Assembly: GCA_902774165.1 (NCBI GenBank)
Contig: CACYHJ010000406.1
Coordinates: 1 to 5,093 of the forward strand
Source: Oscillospiraceae bacterium
Lineage (GTDB): Bacteria; Bacillota; Clostridia; Oscillospirales; Acutalibacteraceae
Direction of reading: 5' to 3'
Length of the DNA stretch: 5,093 nucleotides
The notes under the pieces were generated by a model. That model saw only the letters and a program-made list of their open reading frames with translations. It made no database searches and was not told the origin of the DNA. Shown here piece after piece: positions 1 to 5,093 of this stretch (position 1 is its first letter; every line of letters begins with the position of its first letter). The translations under genes and the position numbers were made by a program.

Positions 1-354
1 CCTTTCATCGGTATAATACGGGTCCTCGCCTCCCTGCAGCACGAAGGTGCGGAAGCCCAGCGCGTACCCCTGCTCGCAGCAGAACAGAATTTCCTCTTTT
101 GTCAGCCGGTACCGCTCGGCGCAGGCGTTGCCCCGGCGGATGCCGCAGTAATAACAGTCGTTTTTGCAGTAATCGGTGAATTCGATCAGGCCGCGCAGAT
201 AAACCTCGTCGCCGTAATGCTCCCGCCGTACGCCGTCCGCGGCGGCGCGCAGCAGCTCGTCCGCCTCGTCGGTTCCCAGCAGAAAAGCGAATTCCTCATC
301 GCTCAGGTCCCGTTCGTTCTTCAGTGTTTCAACAAGCTCAGGCGTCGGTTTCAT
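1..354 (-). CDS. hydE: [FeFe]-hydrogenase H-cluster radical SAM maturase HydE (N-terminal part, 3' end outside window)
   Basis: HydE is a radical S-adenosylmethionine enzyme. With HydF and HydG it builds the di-iron subcluster of the [FeFe]-hydrogenase active site in the cytoplasm. The 118 residues present carry the SAM-cluster motif CxxxCxxC as Cys63, Cys67 and Cys70 (CKNDCYYC), followed by GIRRGN at 71-76, RYRL at 81-84, and GYALGFRTFVLQGGEDPYYT at 96-115. That combination is typical of HydE and separates it from the related BioB and PylB. The C-terminal two thirds of the TIM barrel lies beyond the left edge. The ATG at 354 is preceded by AGAGGG, 5 nt away, inside the symporter gene. The start lies 17 nt upstream of the symporter stop, so the two are probably one operon with coupled translation. 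I see no functional link between the two products. The family call is firm; the symbol rests on the N-terminus alone. Confidence 0.93.
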   Translation of the reverse strand, partial: MKPTPELVETLKNERDLSDEEFAFLLGTDEADELLRAAADGVRREHYGDEVYLRGLIEFTDYCKNDCYYCGIRRGNACAERYRLTKEEILFCCEQGYALGFRTFVLQGGEDPYYTDER

Positions 355-1801
355 CGGTTCCCTCTTCTTTTGCCCGTTCATGCTTTTCCGCAAGGAAGCG
401 CTCCACTTCTTCGCGCTGTTTCTTTGTGTAGCGGATGCACAGGAACGGAATCAGGTACATCAGCGACCCCAGCGCCGGCAGCAGCATGAACACGGGCCAC
501 TGGGCGGTAAAATACACGGGCGACGCGGCGCGCAGCTCCTCAATGCTCAGCTCGCCGTTGAATTTCAGCGCGTACAGGATCCGCCCGCAGACGAACAGCT
601 TGATGGAGTCCAGCATCTTATTGGTGAAGTTCTGCGCCGAGAAGCACACGCCCTCGGTGCGTTTGCCTGTTTTGTATTCCGCGTAGTCCACCGAGTCGCA
701 GAGGATCGTTCTGCCGGCGATGCCTACAAGGTTGTTGAAGATCGAGGCGAAGCTCATGACGACCGTCACCACCGCGAACCTGCCCAGGCTTTGGTAGCCG
801 ACGAAATATGCAATCACCCGCAGCGCGATGTTGCCGGTTTTCGCGATGATGATCACGTTGCGCATGCCGCCCACCAGCGAGGCCACCCGGGCGGAAACAA
901 ACTGGGCGGGGATGCCCAGCACGTTGCTGAGGATGCCGAAGACAAACTGCACCGTCTCGCCGCTGATCTCCTTCGCGCCGATTTTCAGCGTCACGCAGTA
1001 CTTGAAGAAGTAGATCCACGGGACCGCGCCGTCGAAAAAGCTGACCAGCTGCGCCAGCAGATACAGAATCATGATCTTGTTGTGCCGCAGATCCGCCAGA
1101 TCCTTCATGAACGACTGTTTTTCCTCCGGCACATAGTCGACGCGCTCCTTCGTCTTTGCCGCGAGTACGGAAAGCAGCTCTCCGCAAAGCCCGAAGATCA
1201 CCCCGTAGAGGATAAACTGGTGCGATTCCGCAAGGCCCATGCCGCCCAGCACGCCCATCAGCAGGGGAATCAGCTCCACGGAGGAGGAGCCCAGCCCCGC
1301 GCCGATGTTCAGCCACTGGGAGACCCGGTTGCGCTCGTCGGAATGGGGCGAGATCAGCGCCATGGTGCCCCACAGCGCGGTATCCTGAAAGGAATACACC
1401 AGGTCCCATGCAAAATAGATCACCAGGAAAAACACCATCGCGGCGCCGCCCTTCAGCCCGACGTTCGTGAACATCAGCGCCGAAAGCAGGCCGATCACCA
1501 CCGGCAGCTTGCCGAGATAGGGGTGCAGCTTCTGCCCGGGCTTATACTTCCGCCGGTCCAGCGCCACGCCGACGATCGGGTCGTTCAGCGCGTCCCAGAC
1601 CCGGGAGATGCTGGTGATGTTGCCCACCTTGTCCGGGTCCATATGCAGAATATTGGTGCAGAAATAAAAGATCCATTTGCTCACAAGGCCGTAGGTCATG
1701 TTCTGCCCTGCAAGCGCCGTGGCGTAGCTGAGCATCTCCCGGTTGGGGACGTACCCCTCCCGCGCCTCGGTGGAGAAAAAGTGCCTGATCGGATTTGTCA
1801 C
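338..1801 (-). CDS. GPH-family (MelB-like) sugar:cation symporter, MFS superfamily
   Basis: This 487-residue polytopic membrane protein looks complete, at about the usual size for the glycoside-pentoside-hexuronide:cation symporter family, which imports sugars with Na+ or H+. Visible family signatures are the helix-2 motif WDALNDPIVG (69-78), whose Asp70, Asn73 and Asp74 match the MelB cation-site pattern DxxND; the LWGTMALIS loop with DERNRVSQW (144-163); and DYAEYKTGKRTEG with SAQNF (372-392) in the C-terminal half. About twelve hydrophobic segments alternate with short charged loops, and the C-terminal tail (459-487) is charged and cytoplasmic. The start is GTG at 1801: an in-frame TGA lies four codons upstream (1811-1813), no other start lies between, and a weak GAG Shine-Dalgarno sits 8 nt away. 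The substrate cannot be deduced. The stop overlaps hydE. No clear promoter is visible in the 105-bp gap upstream, so transcription may start from a weak site or read through the 1863-1898 terminator. Confidence 0.93.
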   Translation of the reverse strand: MTNPIRHFFSTEAREGYVPNREMLSYATALAGQNMTYGLVSKWIFYFCTNILHMDPDKVGNITSISRVWDALNDPIVGVALDRRKYKPGQKLHPYLGKLPVVIGLLSALMFTNVGLKGGAAMVFFLVIYFAWDLVYSFQDTALWGTMALISPHSDERNRVSQWLNIGAGLGSSSVELIPLLMGVLGGMGLAESHQFILYGVIFGLCGELLSVLAAKTKERVDYVPEEKQSFMKDLADLRHNKIMILYLLAQLVSFFDGAVPWIYFFKYCVTLKIGAKEISGETVQFVFGILSNVLGIPAQFVSARVASLVGGMRNVIIIAKTGNIALRVIAYFVGYQSLGRFAVVTVVMSFASIFNNLVGIAGRTILCDSVDYAEYKTGKRTEGVCFSAQNFTNKMLDSIKLFVCGRILYALKFNGELSIEELRAASPVYFTAQWPVFMLLPALGSLMYLIPFLCIRYTKKQREEVERFLAEKHERAKEEGTDETDA

Positions 1802-1862
1802 AAAATCATCTCATTTCCGGAATCTGAAACGCGGCGCGCAAAAACGGACTGCGCTTCCGTGA

Positions 1863-1898
1863 TAAAAAACGGGCTGCTGCATCGCGGTACAACAGCCC
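1863..1898 (-). terminator. Rho-independent terminator of the zapA-foldase transcript
   Basis: Read on the minus strand, GGGCTGTTG pairs with CAGCAGCCC (plus-strand arms 1871-1879 and 1890-1898) around a short loop. One position in the arms is a G-U wobble. The hairpin is followed directly by GTTTTTTATC (plus-strand run of A at 1864-1869). It begins 8 nt after the foldase stop codon, the expected place for an intrinsic terminator, and separates that transcript from the symporter-hydE pair. Confidence 0.85.
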
Positions 1899-1906
1899 TT
1901 TGTATT

Positions 1907-3656
1907 TTATTGACCCAAGCCGAACAGGTTCCACATCTGATCCGCGGCATAGTCGAATACCGCGTTGAGCTCCGTGCCGTAAACGGCGGTGCCCCGGTAT
2001 TGGGCGCTCAGTTTCTCTGCTTCGGCGTCGGCGTTCTCCTTGCCCAGCGCCTCGCGGGCCGCGGCTTTCCAGGAGGGTTCGTCCGCAAGTCCCACGAAAT
2101 ACATCACGTGATAACCGTACTCGGTTTCAATGATGCCCGCGTCGCCGGCCTTGCGCGTCTCGTCGTACGCCCAGTCCTCAAAGGGCGCGACGAACTGCCC
2201 CTTCGCAACGTCGGCGTAAAGGCCGCCGTCGCCGTTGCCTGCGGTGGTGGACGCGGTATCCTCGCTGTATTTGTTCGCCAGTTCGGCGAAGCTCTCTTCG
2301 GTTTTGTCGCCCTTGTTGAAGTCCGCGATAGTTGTCGCCGTCGACCGCGGTGGCGCCGTCCTCGGGCGTATAGTTCGCCGCGAAGGTCACAAGCAGATGC
2401 CGTACGGAGGGCAGCAGGTTCTCGTCTCTTGCCGCGGGCTGCGTGATATAAATGATATAGACGTAATTCTCGGTGGCAAAGGACGCGATGTCTCCCGTTT
2501 TTCTTGCCTCGTCAAAGCACCATTTCGCCGCGTCGGCGGAGATGTACTGGTTCAGCGCGCCGTATTTCACGCCGTCGATCTTGGTCTTGTCCGTGTCCGC
2601 GAACGCCTCGGGATCCAGCTTCTTCGCCTCGGCGATGAAAGCGTCCTCACTCTTTACCGCCGCGACGAAGCCGTCCGCCTGCGCCTGTTTCTTTTCAAGA
2701 TCGTTCGATCCGTCGTCTGCAACCTTAAGCGCGAGCTGAAGCATTCTGAAGGAAACGGTGGTGAAATCCTCCGTGTGCTCGTCATAATACGCCTCCAGCT
2801 CGTCGTCGGTCAGCGCTTTTGCCGCGTCTTCTGCCATTTTCGTTTTGAAGCTTTCCGCAAGCATCTGATCCAGCGTGCTCTTCATAAGCACGTACATGTT
2901 GATGCCCGCGCCGAACTGCTGCTCCGCAAATTCGTCCGCCGTCATGCCGTAGGATTCGGCAGTCCGGGCAAAGGATGCGGCGTTCTCCTCCAGGGCCTGC
3001 GTTTCCTCGTCCGACAGGGTAATGCCGGAATCTTTCGCAAGGGAGCAGAAATACGCGGTCTGCTCAAAGGCTTCAATCGCCGTTTTGCCGAAAAACTCAG
3101 AATAGGTGATCTTGTTCCCCTTGTCGTCTGTCGTGAACTGCTGCGCGGGGGAGACGGTATAGTCGAAGCCCATCATGGCTTTTCCCATCCCCTCGCCGTA
3201 GTTGCTGTCCATCTGATAGGCCTGGTTATAATAATAAGAATAAACGGAGTTGTACAGATAGATCAGCTCCGCCGCCGTCACGCCCATATCGCCGACGGTT
3301 ATCACGCGGTCGGAGAGGCCGATGCCCGCAAGGTCCAGCGCGGTGGGGTTCTCGGGCGCGATCCCCGCGGAGGCCCTGAGAATGGCTCTGGCTGCGGGCA
3401 GAGCGCCGGCAATGGATTTCGCGTCGCGGGCGTCGCCGATTTTCGCCAGCACCGCCGCGCGGGCGTCCGCCGCCGTCATTTCGCCGTCGCCGTCCACGTC
3501 CTCCGCAGCCGCGGTGGTTCCCTCTTCACCGTTTCCGGCGGCAAGCAGTGCCGGCGCGGTCACGCCGTCCTCCGCCGCGAACGCCGGCAGCGCCGCGGCG
3601 GCGCAGAGGCTTAGCGCCAGAAGCCAGCCGATGATTTTCTTTGAAGTCTTTTTCAT
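1907..3656 (-). pseudogene. Exported parvulin-type peptidyl-prolyl isomerase (PrsA/SurA-like foldase) with N-terminal dockerin-like segment, frameshifted
   Basis: PrsA/SurA-like foldases assist folding of exported proteins outside the membrane. Frame 1 starts at ATG 3656 (AGGTGAGG 8 nt upstream) and is sensible to Asn442. It then degenerates into an Arg/Gln-rich tail ending at 2178. A second frame from 2329 to the TAA at 1907 gives 140 residues that complete the protein (about 582 in all). Order: Sec signal peptide (1-28, cleavage near AFA-A; no lipobox, since Leu precedes Cys18); dockerin-like loop DVDGDGEMTAAD (53-64); a helical SurA-N-like region (about 125-300); a degenerate parvulin-like module (about 301-404); and a canonical parvulin domain from RHLLV (419-423) through FAELANKYSED, GGLYADVAKGQF and FEDW to YGYHVMYF in the second frame. 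His420 and the YGYH histidine are retained. The lesion lies inside the catalytic domain, so the gene as read should make no active domain. A sequencing or assembly error is an alternative. The gene follows zapA by 2 nt. Confidence 0.88.
2325..2339 (-). other. Frameshift site within the parvulin domain
   Basis: On the minus strand the coding sense passes from frame GGC GAC AAC (ending at 2331) to frame ATC GCG GAC TTC (beginning at 2329), so the T at 2330 is one base too many or 3n+2 bases are missing. There is no homopolymer run and no recognisable slippery heptamer or shift-prone stop codon, so programmed frameshifting is unlikely. The 8-mer GGCGACAA occurs here (2332-2339) and again 28 bp downstream (2304-2311), which could favour slippage or mis-assembly. 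Confidence 0.8.
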
Positions 3657-3658
3657 TC

Positions 3659-3994
3659 TTATTCCTCACCTTTCTGCTTTGTCTGCGCAAGCAGCTTATC
3701 GTATTCTTCCTTGTAGCGGTCCCGCTCGGCTTTGATCCGCGCCGCGTCGTCGAGATAGGATTTGAGCTGGTCCTTGATGTTGTTCAGGATGCTCTCCTTC
3801 CGGCGGTTTTCCTCGGCGTATTCCATCGCCGTCAGCACGGCCGCCTGATATCCGGTCACTTTGCCGCTGTCGGTATATTTCGAGATGCGCTCCTGCGTCT
3901 CGTCCGCGAGAGAGCGGATAAACTCCTCGCTGTCGCCCGTCACGATGCGGAATTCCGTGCCGCCCACATAAAAACGAACGGTTTTCTTTTCCAT
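3659..3994 (-). CDS. zapA: Cell division protein ZapA (FtsZ-ring associated)
   Basis: ZapA binds FtsZ in the cytoplasm and bundles its filaments to stabilise the division ring. The 111-residue product has the expected two-part layout. The N-terminal globular part (2-60) has KTVRFYVGGTEFRIVTGDS, then the helix EEFIRSLADETQERI, and the family hallmark AAVLTAMEYAEE (51-62). A long, highly charged helix to the C-terminus (63-111) should form the dimeric/tetrameric coiled coil. I chose the ATG at 3994, where the conserved β-strand begins. An upstream in-frame ATG (4051) would add 19 unlikely residues and lies inside the promoter -10 box. The Shine-Dalgarno AGGAAAGG is 12 nt from this ATG, which is long. 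It is first in a two-gene transcript with the foldase, driven by the promoter at 4050-4078. The stop codon is 2 nt from the foldase start, so the foldase ribosome-binding site lies in the zapA 3' end. Confidence 0.88.
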   Translation of the reverse strand: MEKKTVRFYVGGTEFRIVTGDSEEFIRSLADETQERISKYTDSGKVTGYQAAVLTAMEYAEENRRKESILNNIKDQLKSYLDDAARIKAERDRYKEEYDKLLAQTKQKGEE

Positions 3995-4049
3995 TCGGTA
4001 ACATCGCCTTTCCTGAGTATAATCAGAGCATAATAACATATAATAACTC

Positions 4050-4078
4050 ATTATACACCATCTGTTCCGAATTTACAA
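4050..4078 (-). promoter_or_regulatory. Sigma-A-type promoter for zapA-foldase
   Basis: On the minus strand a -35 box TTGTAA (4073-4078) is followed after exactly 17 bp by a consensus -10 box TATAAT (4050-4055). Transcription should begin near 4043, giving a 5' leader of about 50 nt before the zapA ATG at 3994. The consensus -10, ideal spacing and location make this the best promoter in the window. Confidence 0.85.
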
Positions 4079-4092
4079 GACAATCTGTAAAT
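4071..4092. promoter_or_regulatory. Inverted repeat overlapping the zapA -35 box (possible operator)
   Basis: ATTTACA (4071-4077) and TGTAAAT (4086-4092) are perfect 7-bp inverted arms separated by 8 bp. The left arm coincides with the zapA -35 element and the right arm lies just upstream of it, so a dimeric regulator bound here could block or assist RNA polymerase. The site also lies between the divergent zapA and DUF378 genes. I cannot assign it to a known regulator, and AT-rich intergenic DNA can produce such dyads by chance. Confidence 0.35.
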
Positions 4093-4181
4093 ATTTTCCG
4101 TCCCGCATAAAAACGGCGGCAAAACAAAAAATAATACCGGGCGACCGTCTTTTTTCACATACGGCCGCACGGATGACAAGG

Positions 4182-4196
4182 AAAGGAGAAAAAAGG
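4182..4196 (+). promoter_or_regulatory. Strong ribosome-binding site that fixes the DUF378 gene start
   Basis: AAAGGAG (4182-4188) lies 8 nt before the ATG at 4197, near-ideal complementarity and spacing to the 16S rRNA 3' end. It excludes the upstream in-frame ATG at 4173, which lacks any such sequence and would place this site inside the coding region. Confidence 0.85.
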
Positions 4197-4412
4197 ATGA
4201 TTGATAAAATTGCGCTTGTGGTCACGATCGTCGGCGCGCTGAACTGGGGCCTGATCGGCCTGTTCAAGTTTGACGCCGTCGCCTGGCTGTGCGGCGGACA
4301 GGCCGCCATCGTCAGCCGGATCATCTACACGATCGTCGCCCTGGCGGGCATCTGGTGCGTTTCCATGCTGTTCCGGGAAAACGAAGTGCTGAACAAGCGC
4401 GTCGAGGCGTAA
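4197..4412 (+). CDS. Small DUF378-family membrane protein
   Basis: This 71-residue protein has two predicted transmembrane helices and belongs to the DUF378 family (the YuzA type in Bacillus), whose function is unknown. The family signature is clear: IVGALNWGLIGLFKFDAVAW (11-30) in the first helix and its exit, and SRIIYTIVALAGIWCVSML (41-59) in the second. A Gly-rich turn (LCGGQAA) lies between them, and the tail RENEVLNKRVEA is short and charged. The length is normal for the family. The start at 4197 is set by the ribosome-binding site at 4182-4188. The gene is monocistronic and divergent from zapA. Upstream there is no convincing -35/-10 pair on the plus strand, so its promoter is unassigned. 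Downstream lie two hairpins, at 4400-4427 and 4437-4481. Family call is firm; role unknown. Confidence 0.92.
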   Translation: MIDKIALVVTIVGALNWGLIGLFKFDAVAWLCGGQAAIVSRIIYTIVALAGIWCVSMLFRENEVLNKRVEA

Positions 4413-4427
4413 AACGCGGACGTTTTT
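4400..4427 (+). terminator. Possible weak intrinsic terminator overlapping the DUF378 stop codon
   Basis: CGTC (4400-4403) can pair with GACG (4419-4422), and GCGT (4407-4410) with ACGC (4414-4417), around an AAA loop with a small asymmetric bulge. TTTTT (4423-4427) follows directly. The stem is short and interrupted and includes the stop codon, so translating ribosomes would disrupt it. The stronger hairpin 10 bp downstream is probably the main terminator. Confidence 0.35.
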
Positions 4428-4433
4428 CTGTTG

Positions 4434-4481
4434 AAAAAAGCGCGGCATATCCCGACTGCCCGGGATATGCCGCGCTTTCTT
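4434..4481. terminator. Bidirectional Rho-independent terminator between convergent genes
   Basis: AAAGCGCGGCATATCCCG (4437-4454) and CGGGATATGCCGCGCTTT (4461-4478) form a perfect 18-bp stem with a 6-nt loop, ACTGCC. On the minus strand the stem is followed by a run of T (complement of A at 4434-4439), so it ends the gene whose stop lies at 4482-4484. On the plus strand TTTCTTTC follows, so it also serves the DUF378 gene. Convergent genes with one shared symmetric terminator fit this layout. Confidence 0.92.
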
Positions 4482-5093
4482 TCAGGTTGTTATCGTAAGA
4501 ACGAGATAATAGAAGCTATTGTCGCCGGATTCTTCAAAGGTCGTCTCCCAGAAGATTTTTACGTTGCCTTTGTAAAAATACACCGGCTCAAACGGGGAAG
4601 GGAATTCCCCGGGCACGACGTCATGAGAGTTTTTGAAACCGAGCGAACGCAGCTTCTTTTCGTATTGTTTCCACAGTGAATCATATTTTTTCCCTGCGGC
4701 CGCAATTTCATCTTTGCTGTAAATATAGCTGACGGTGCTGCCGGACGTGATCGCTCCGACGACCGGCGCGACCCCGGCCATCACGCCGAAATCGGGCACG
4801 TTTTTCACTCCGCTGAGGCCGGAATATGCGTCGGGGCCGCCGGAGCCGACGCTGGCGCGAATGACCGTGCGGACCTGCGGCGCTTCCTTGACGAATATCG
4901 TGATCTCCGCCGAATTCGTCTGCTTGATCCCGCAGATCAGCAGAACGTTGGTGTTGTCCCCCTGTGCGTCAACCATCCACATGACGTCAACCGATTTGCT
5001 CGGGCAGCTGATCTGCACGGAAAAGCTGACGTCGTCCGGGGCTTTGACCGTGATCGGCACCGGAACGCAGCCGCTTTTTTTCAGCTTTACCGA
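4482..5093 (-). CDS. Unrecognised protein, C-terminal 203 residues (5' end outside window)
   Basis: I do not recognise this protein. The frame stays open to the right edge, with no stop among the 11 codons before the first internal GTG (5060), so it is a 3' fragment of a longer gene and not a complete ORF. Residues 11-82 of the fragment look β-rich, with alternating hydrophobic residues (VPITVKAPDDVSFSVQISC, AEITIFVKEAP). A Gly/Ala/Ser-rich hydrophobic stretch follows (about 102-124, GVMAGVAPVVGAITSGSTVSY), perhaps a buried or weakly membrane-associated segment. Next comes an amphipathic Lys-rich helix (127-151, KDEIAAAGKKYDSLWKQYEKK). The end has two or three β-strands (PVYFYKGNVKIFWETTF, FYYLVLTITT). 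Cysteines occur at 9, 30 and 54. It ends directly at the bidirectional terminator. Coding is supported by codon pattern and length, but no function is proposed. Confidence 0.7.
   Translation of the reverse strand, partial: SVKLKKSGCVPVPITVKAPDDVSFSVQISCPSKSVDVMWMVDAQGDNTNVLLICGIKQTNSAEITIFVKEAPQVRTVIRASVGSGGPDAYSGLSGVKNVPDFGVMAGVAPVVGAITSGSTVSYIYSKDEIAAAGKKYDSLWKQYEKKLRSLGFKNSHDVVPGEFPSPFEPVYFYKGNVKIFWETTFEESGDNSFYYLVLTITT

Noticed and set aside
2178..2330. C-terminal 50 residues of the first foldase frame (QQGRQNRRELRRTG and onward) as a real domain
   Set aside because: They are the out-of-frame reading of the parvulin domain. The other frame over the same bases gives canonical parvulin motifs.
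2325..2339. Programmed ribosomal frameshift in the foldase
   Set aside because: No slippery heptamer, no in-frame stop at the shift point and no evident downstream stimulatory hairpin. The apparent missing helix points to a deletion or an assembly fault.
380..2446. Very long open frame (688 codons) on the plus strand, opposite the symporter and foldase genes
   Set aside because: It is antisense to a clear membrane transporter and crosses an intergenic region and the 1863-1898 terminator. Its product is rich in His, Arg, Gln and Asp with no domain or membrane pattern, as expected from the antisense of GC-rich codons.
2235..3614. 459-codon plus-strand open frame opposite the foldase gene
   Set aside because: Composition is Arg/Val/Gly-rich without motifs, and it lies wholly opposite a signal-peptide-bearing gene with recognisable domains.
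3621..3656. Lipoprotein signal peptide in the foldase (Cys18 after LSL)
   Set aside because: The residue before Cys is Leu, not Gly/Ala/Ser, and a good AxA signal peptidase I site (PAFA) follows.
3995..4051. Longer zapA with 19 extra N-terminal residues from the ATG at 4051
   Set aside because: That ATG lies within the -10 box and upstream of the predicted transcription start, and the ZapA fold begins right after the ATG at 3994.
4173..4196. Earlier start for the DUF378 gene
   Set aside because: It has no Shine-Dalgarno, while the ATG at 4197 has an ideal one, and the family begins with a short hydrophobic N-terminus.
4437..4478. Large inverted repeat as a mobile-element end or attachment site
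   Set aside because: A 6-nt loop, flanking A and T tracts and a position between convergent stop codons identify it as a terminator.

Overview
The window is high-GC, gene-dense DNA from an anaerobic Firmicute, most likely of the Clostridia (Oscillospirales-like). The evidence is an [FeFe]-hydrogenase maturase, a ZapA with Firmicute features, a DUF378 protein, purine-rich Shine-Dalgarno sequences, a sigma-A promoter with a consensus -10 box, and several short intrinsic terminators. The genus cannot be named from this sequence.

Layout, left to right. (1) 1-354, minus: the first 118 codons of hydE, a radical SAM enzyme for H-cluster assembly, running off the left edge. (2) 338-1801, minus: a complete GPH-family (MelB-like) sugar:cation symporter whose 3' end overlaps the hydE start by 17 nt. 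(3) 1863-1898: an intrinsic terminator for the next transcript. (4) 1907-3656, minus: an exported parvulin-type foldase broken by a frameshift near 2330. It has a signal peptide, a dockerin-like segment, a degenerate parvulin-like module and then a canonical parvulin module; the frameshift lies in the last. (5) 3659-3994, minus: zapA, a cell-division protein, 2 nt upstream of the foldase and sharing the same transcript. (6) 3995-4196: a divergent intergenic region with a strong sigma-A-type promoter for zapA and a 7+7 bp dyad over its -35 box. (7) 4197-4412, plus: a small two-helix DUF378 membrane protein. (8) 4437-4478: a perfect 18-bp hairpin serving as a bidirectional terminator between convergent genes. 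(9) 4482-5093, minus: the C-terminal 203 residues of a protein I do not recognise.

There are probably two minus-strand transcripts, zapA-foldase and symporter-hydE, separated by the 1863-1898 terminator, plus one short plus-strand gene and an edge gene. No mobile element, CRISPR array, tRNA, rRNA or defence system is visible. The most unusual item is the foldase: a dockerin-like EF-hand motif on a tandem-parvulin chaperone, with a reading-frame lesion that seems also to have removed part of the first parvulin helix. The whole window is covered by genes or short intergenic regions, and no unexplained stretch exceeds 300 bases.
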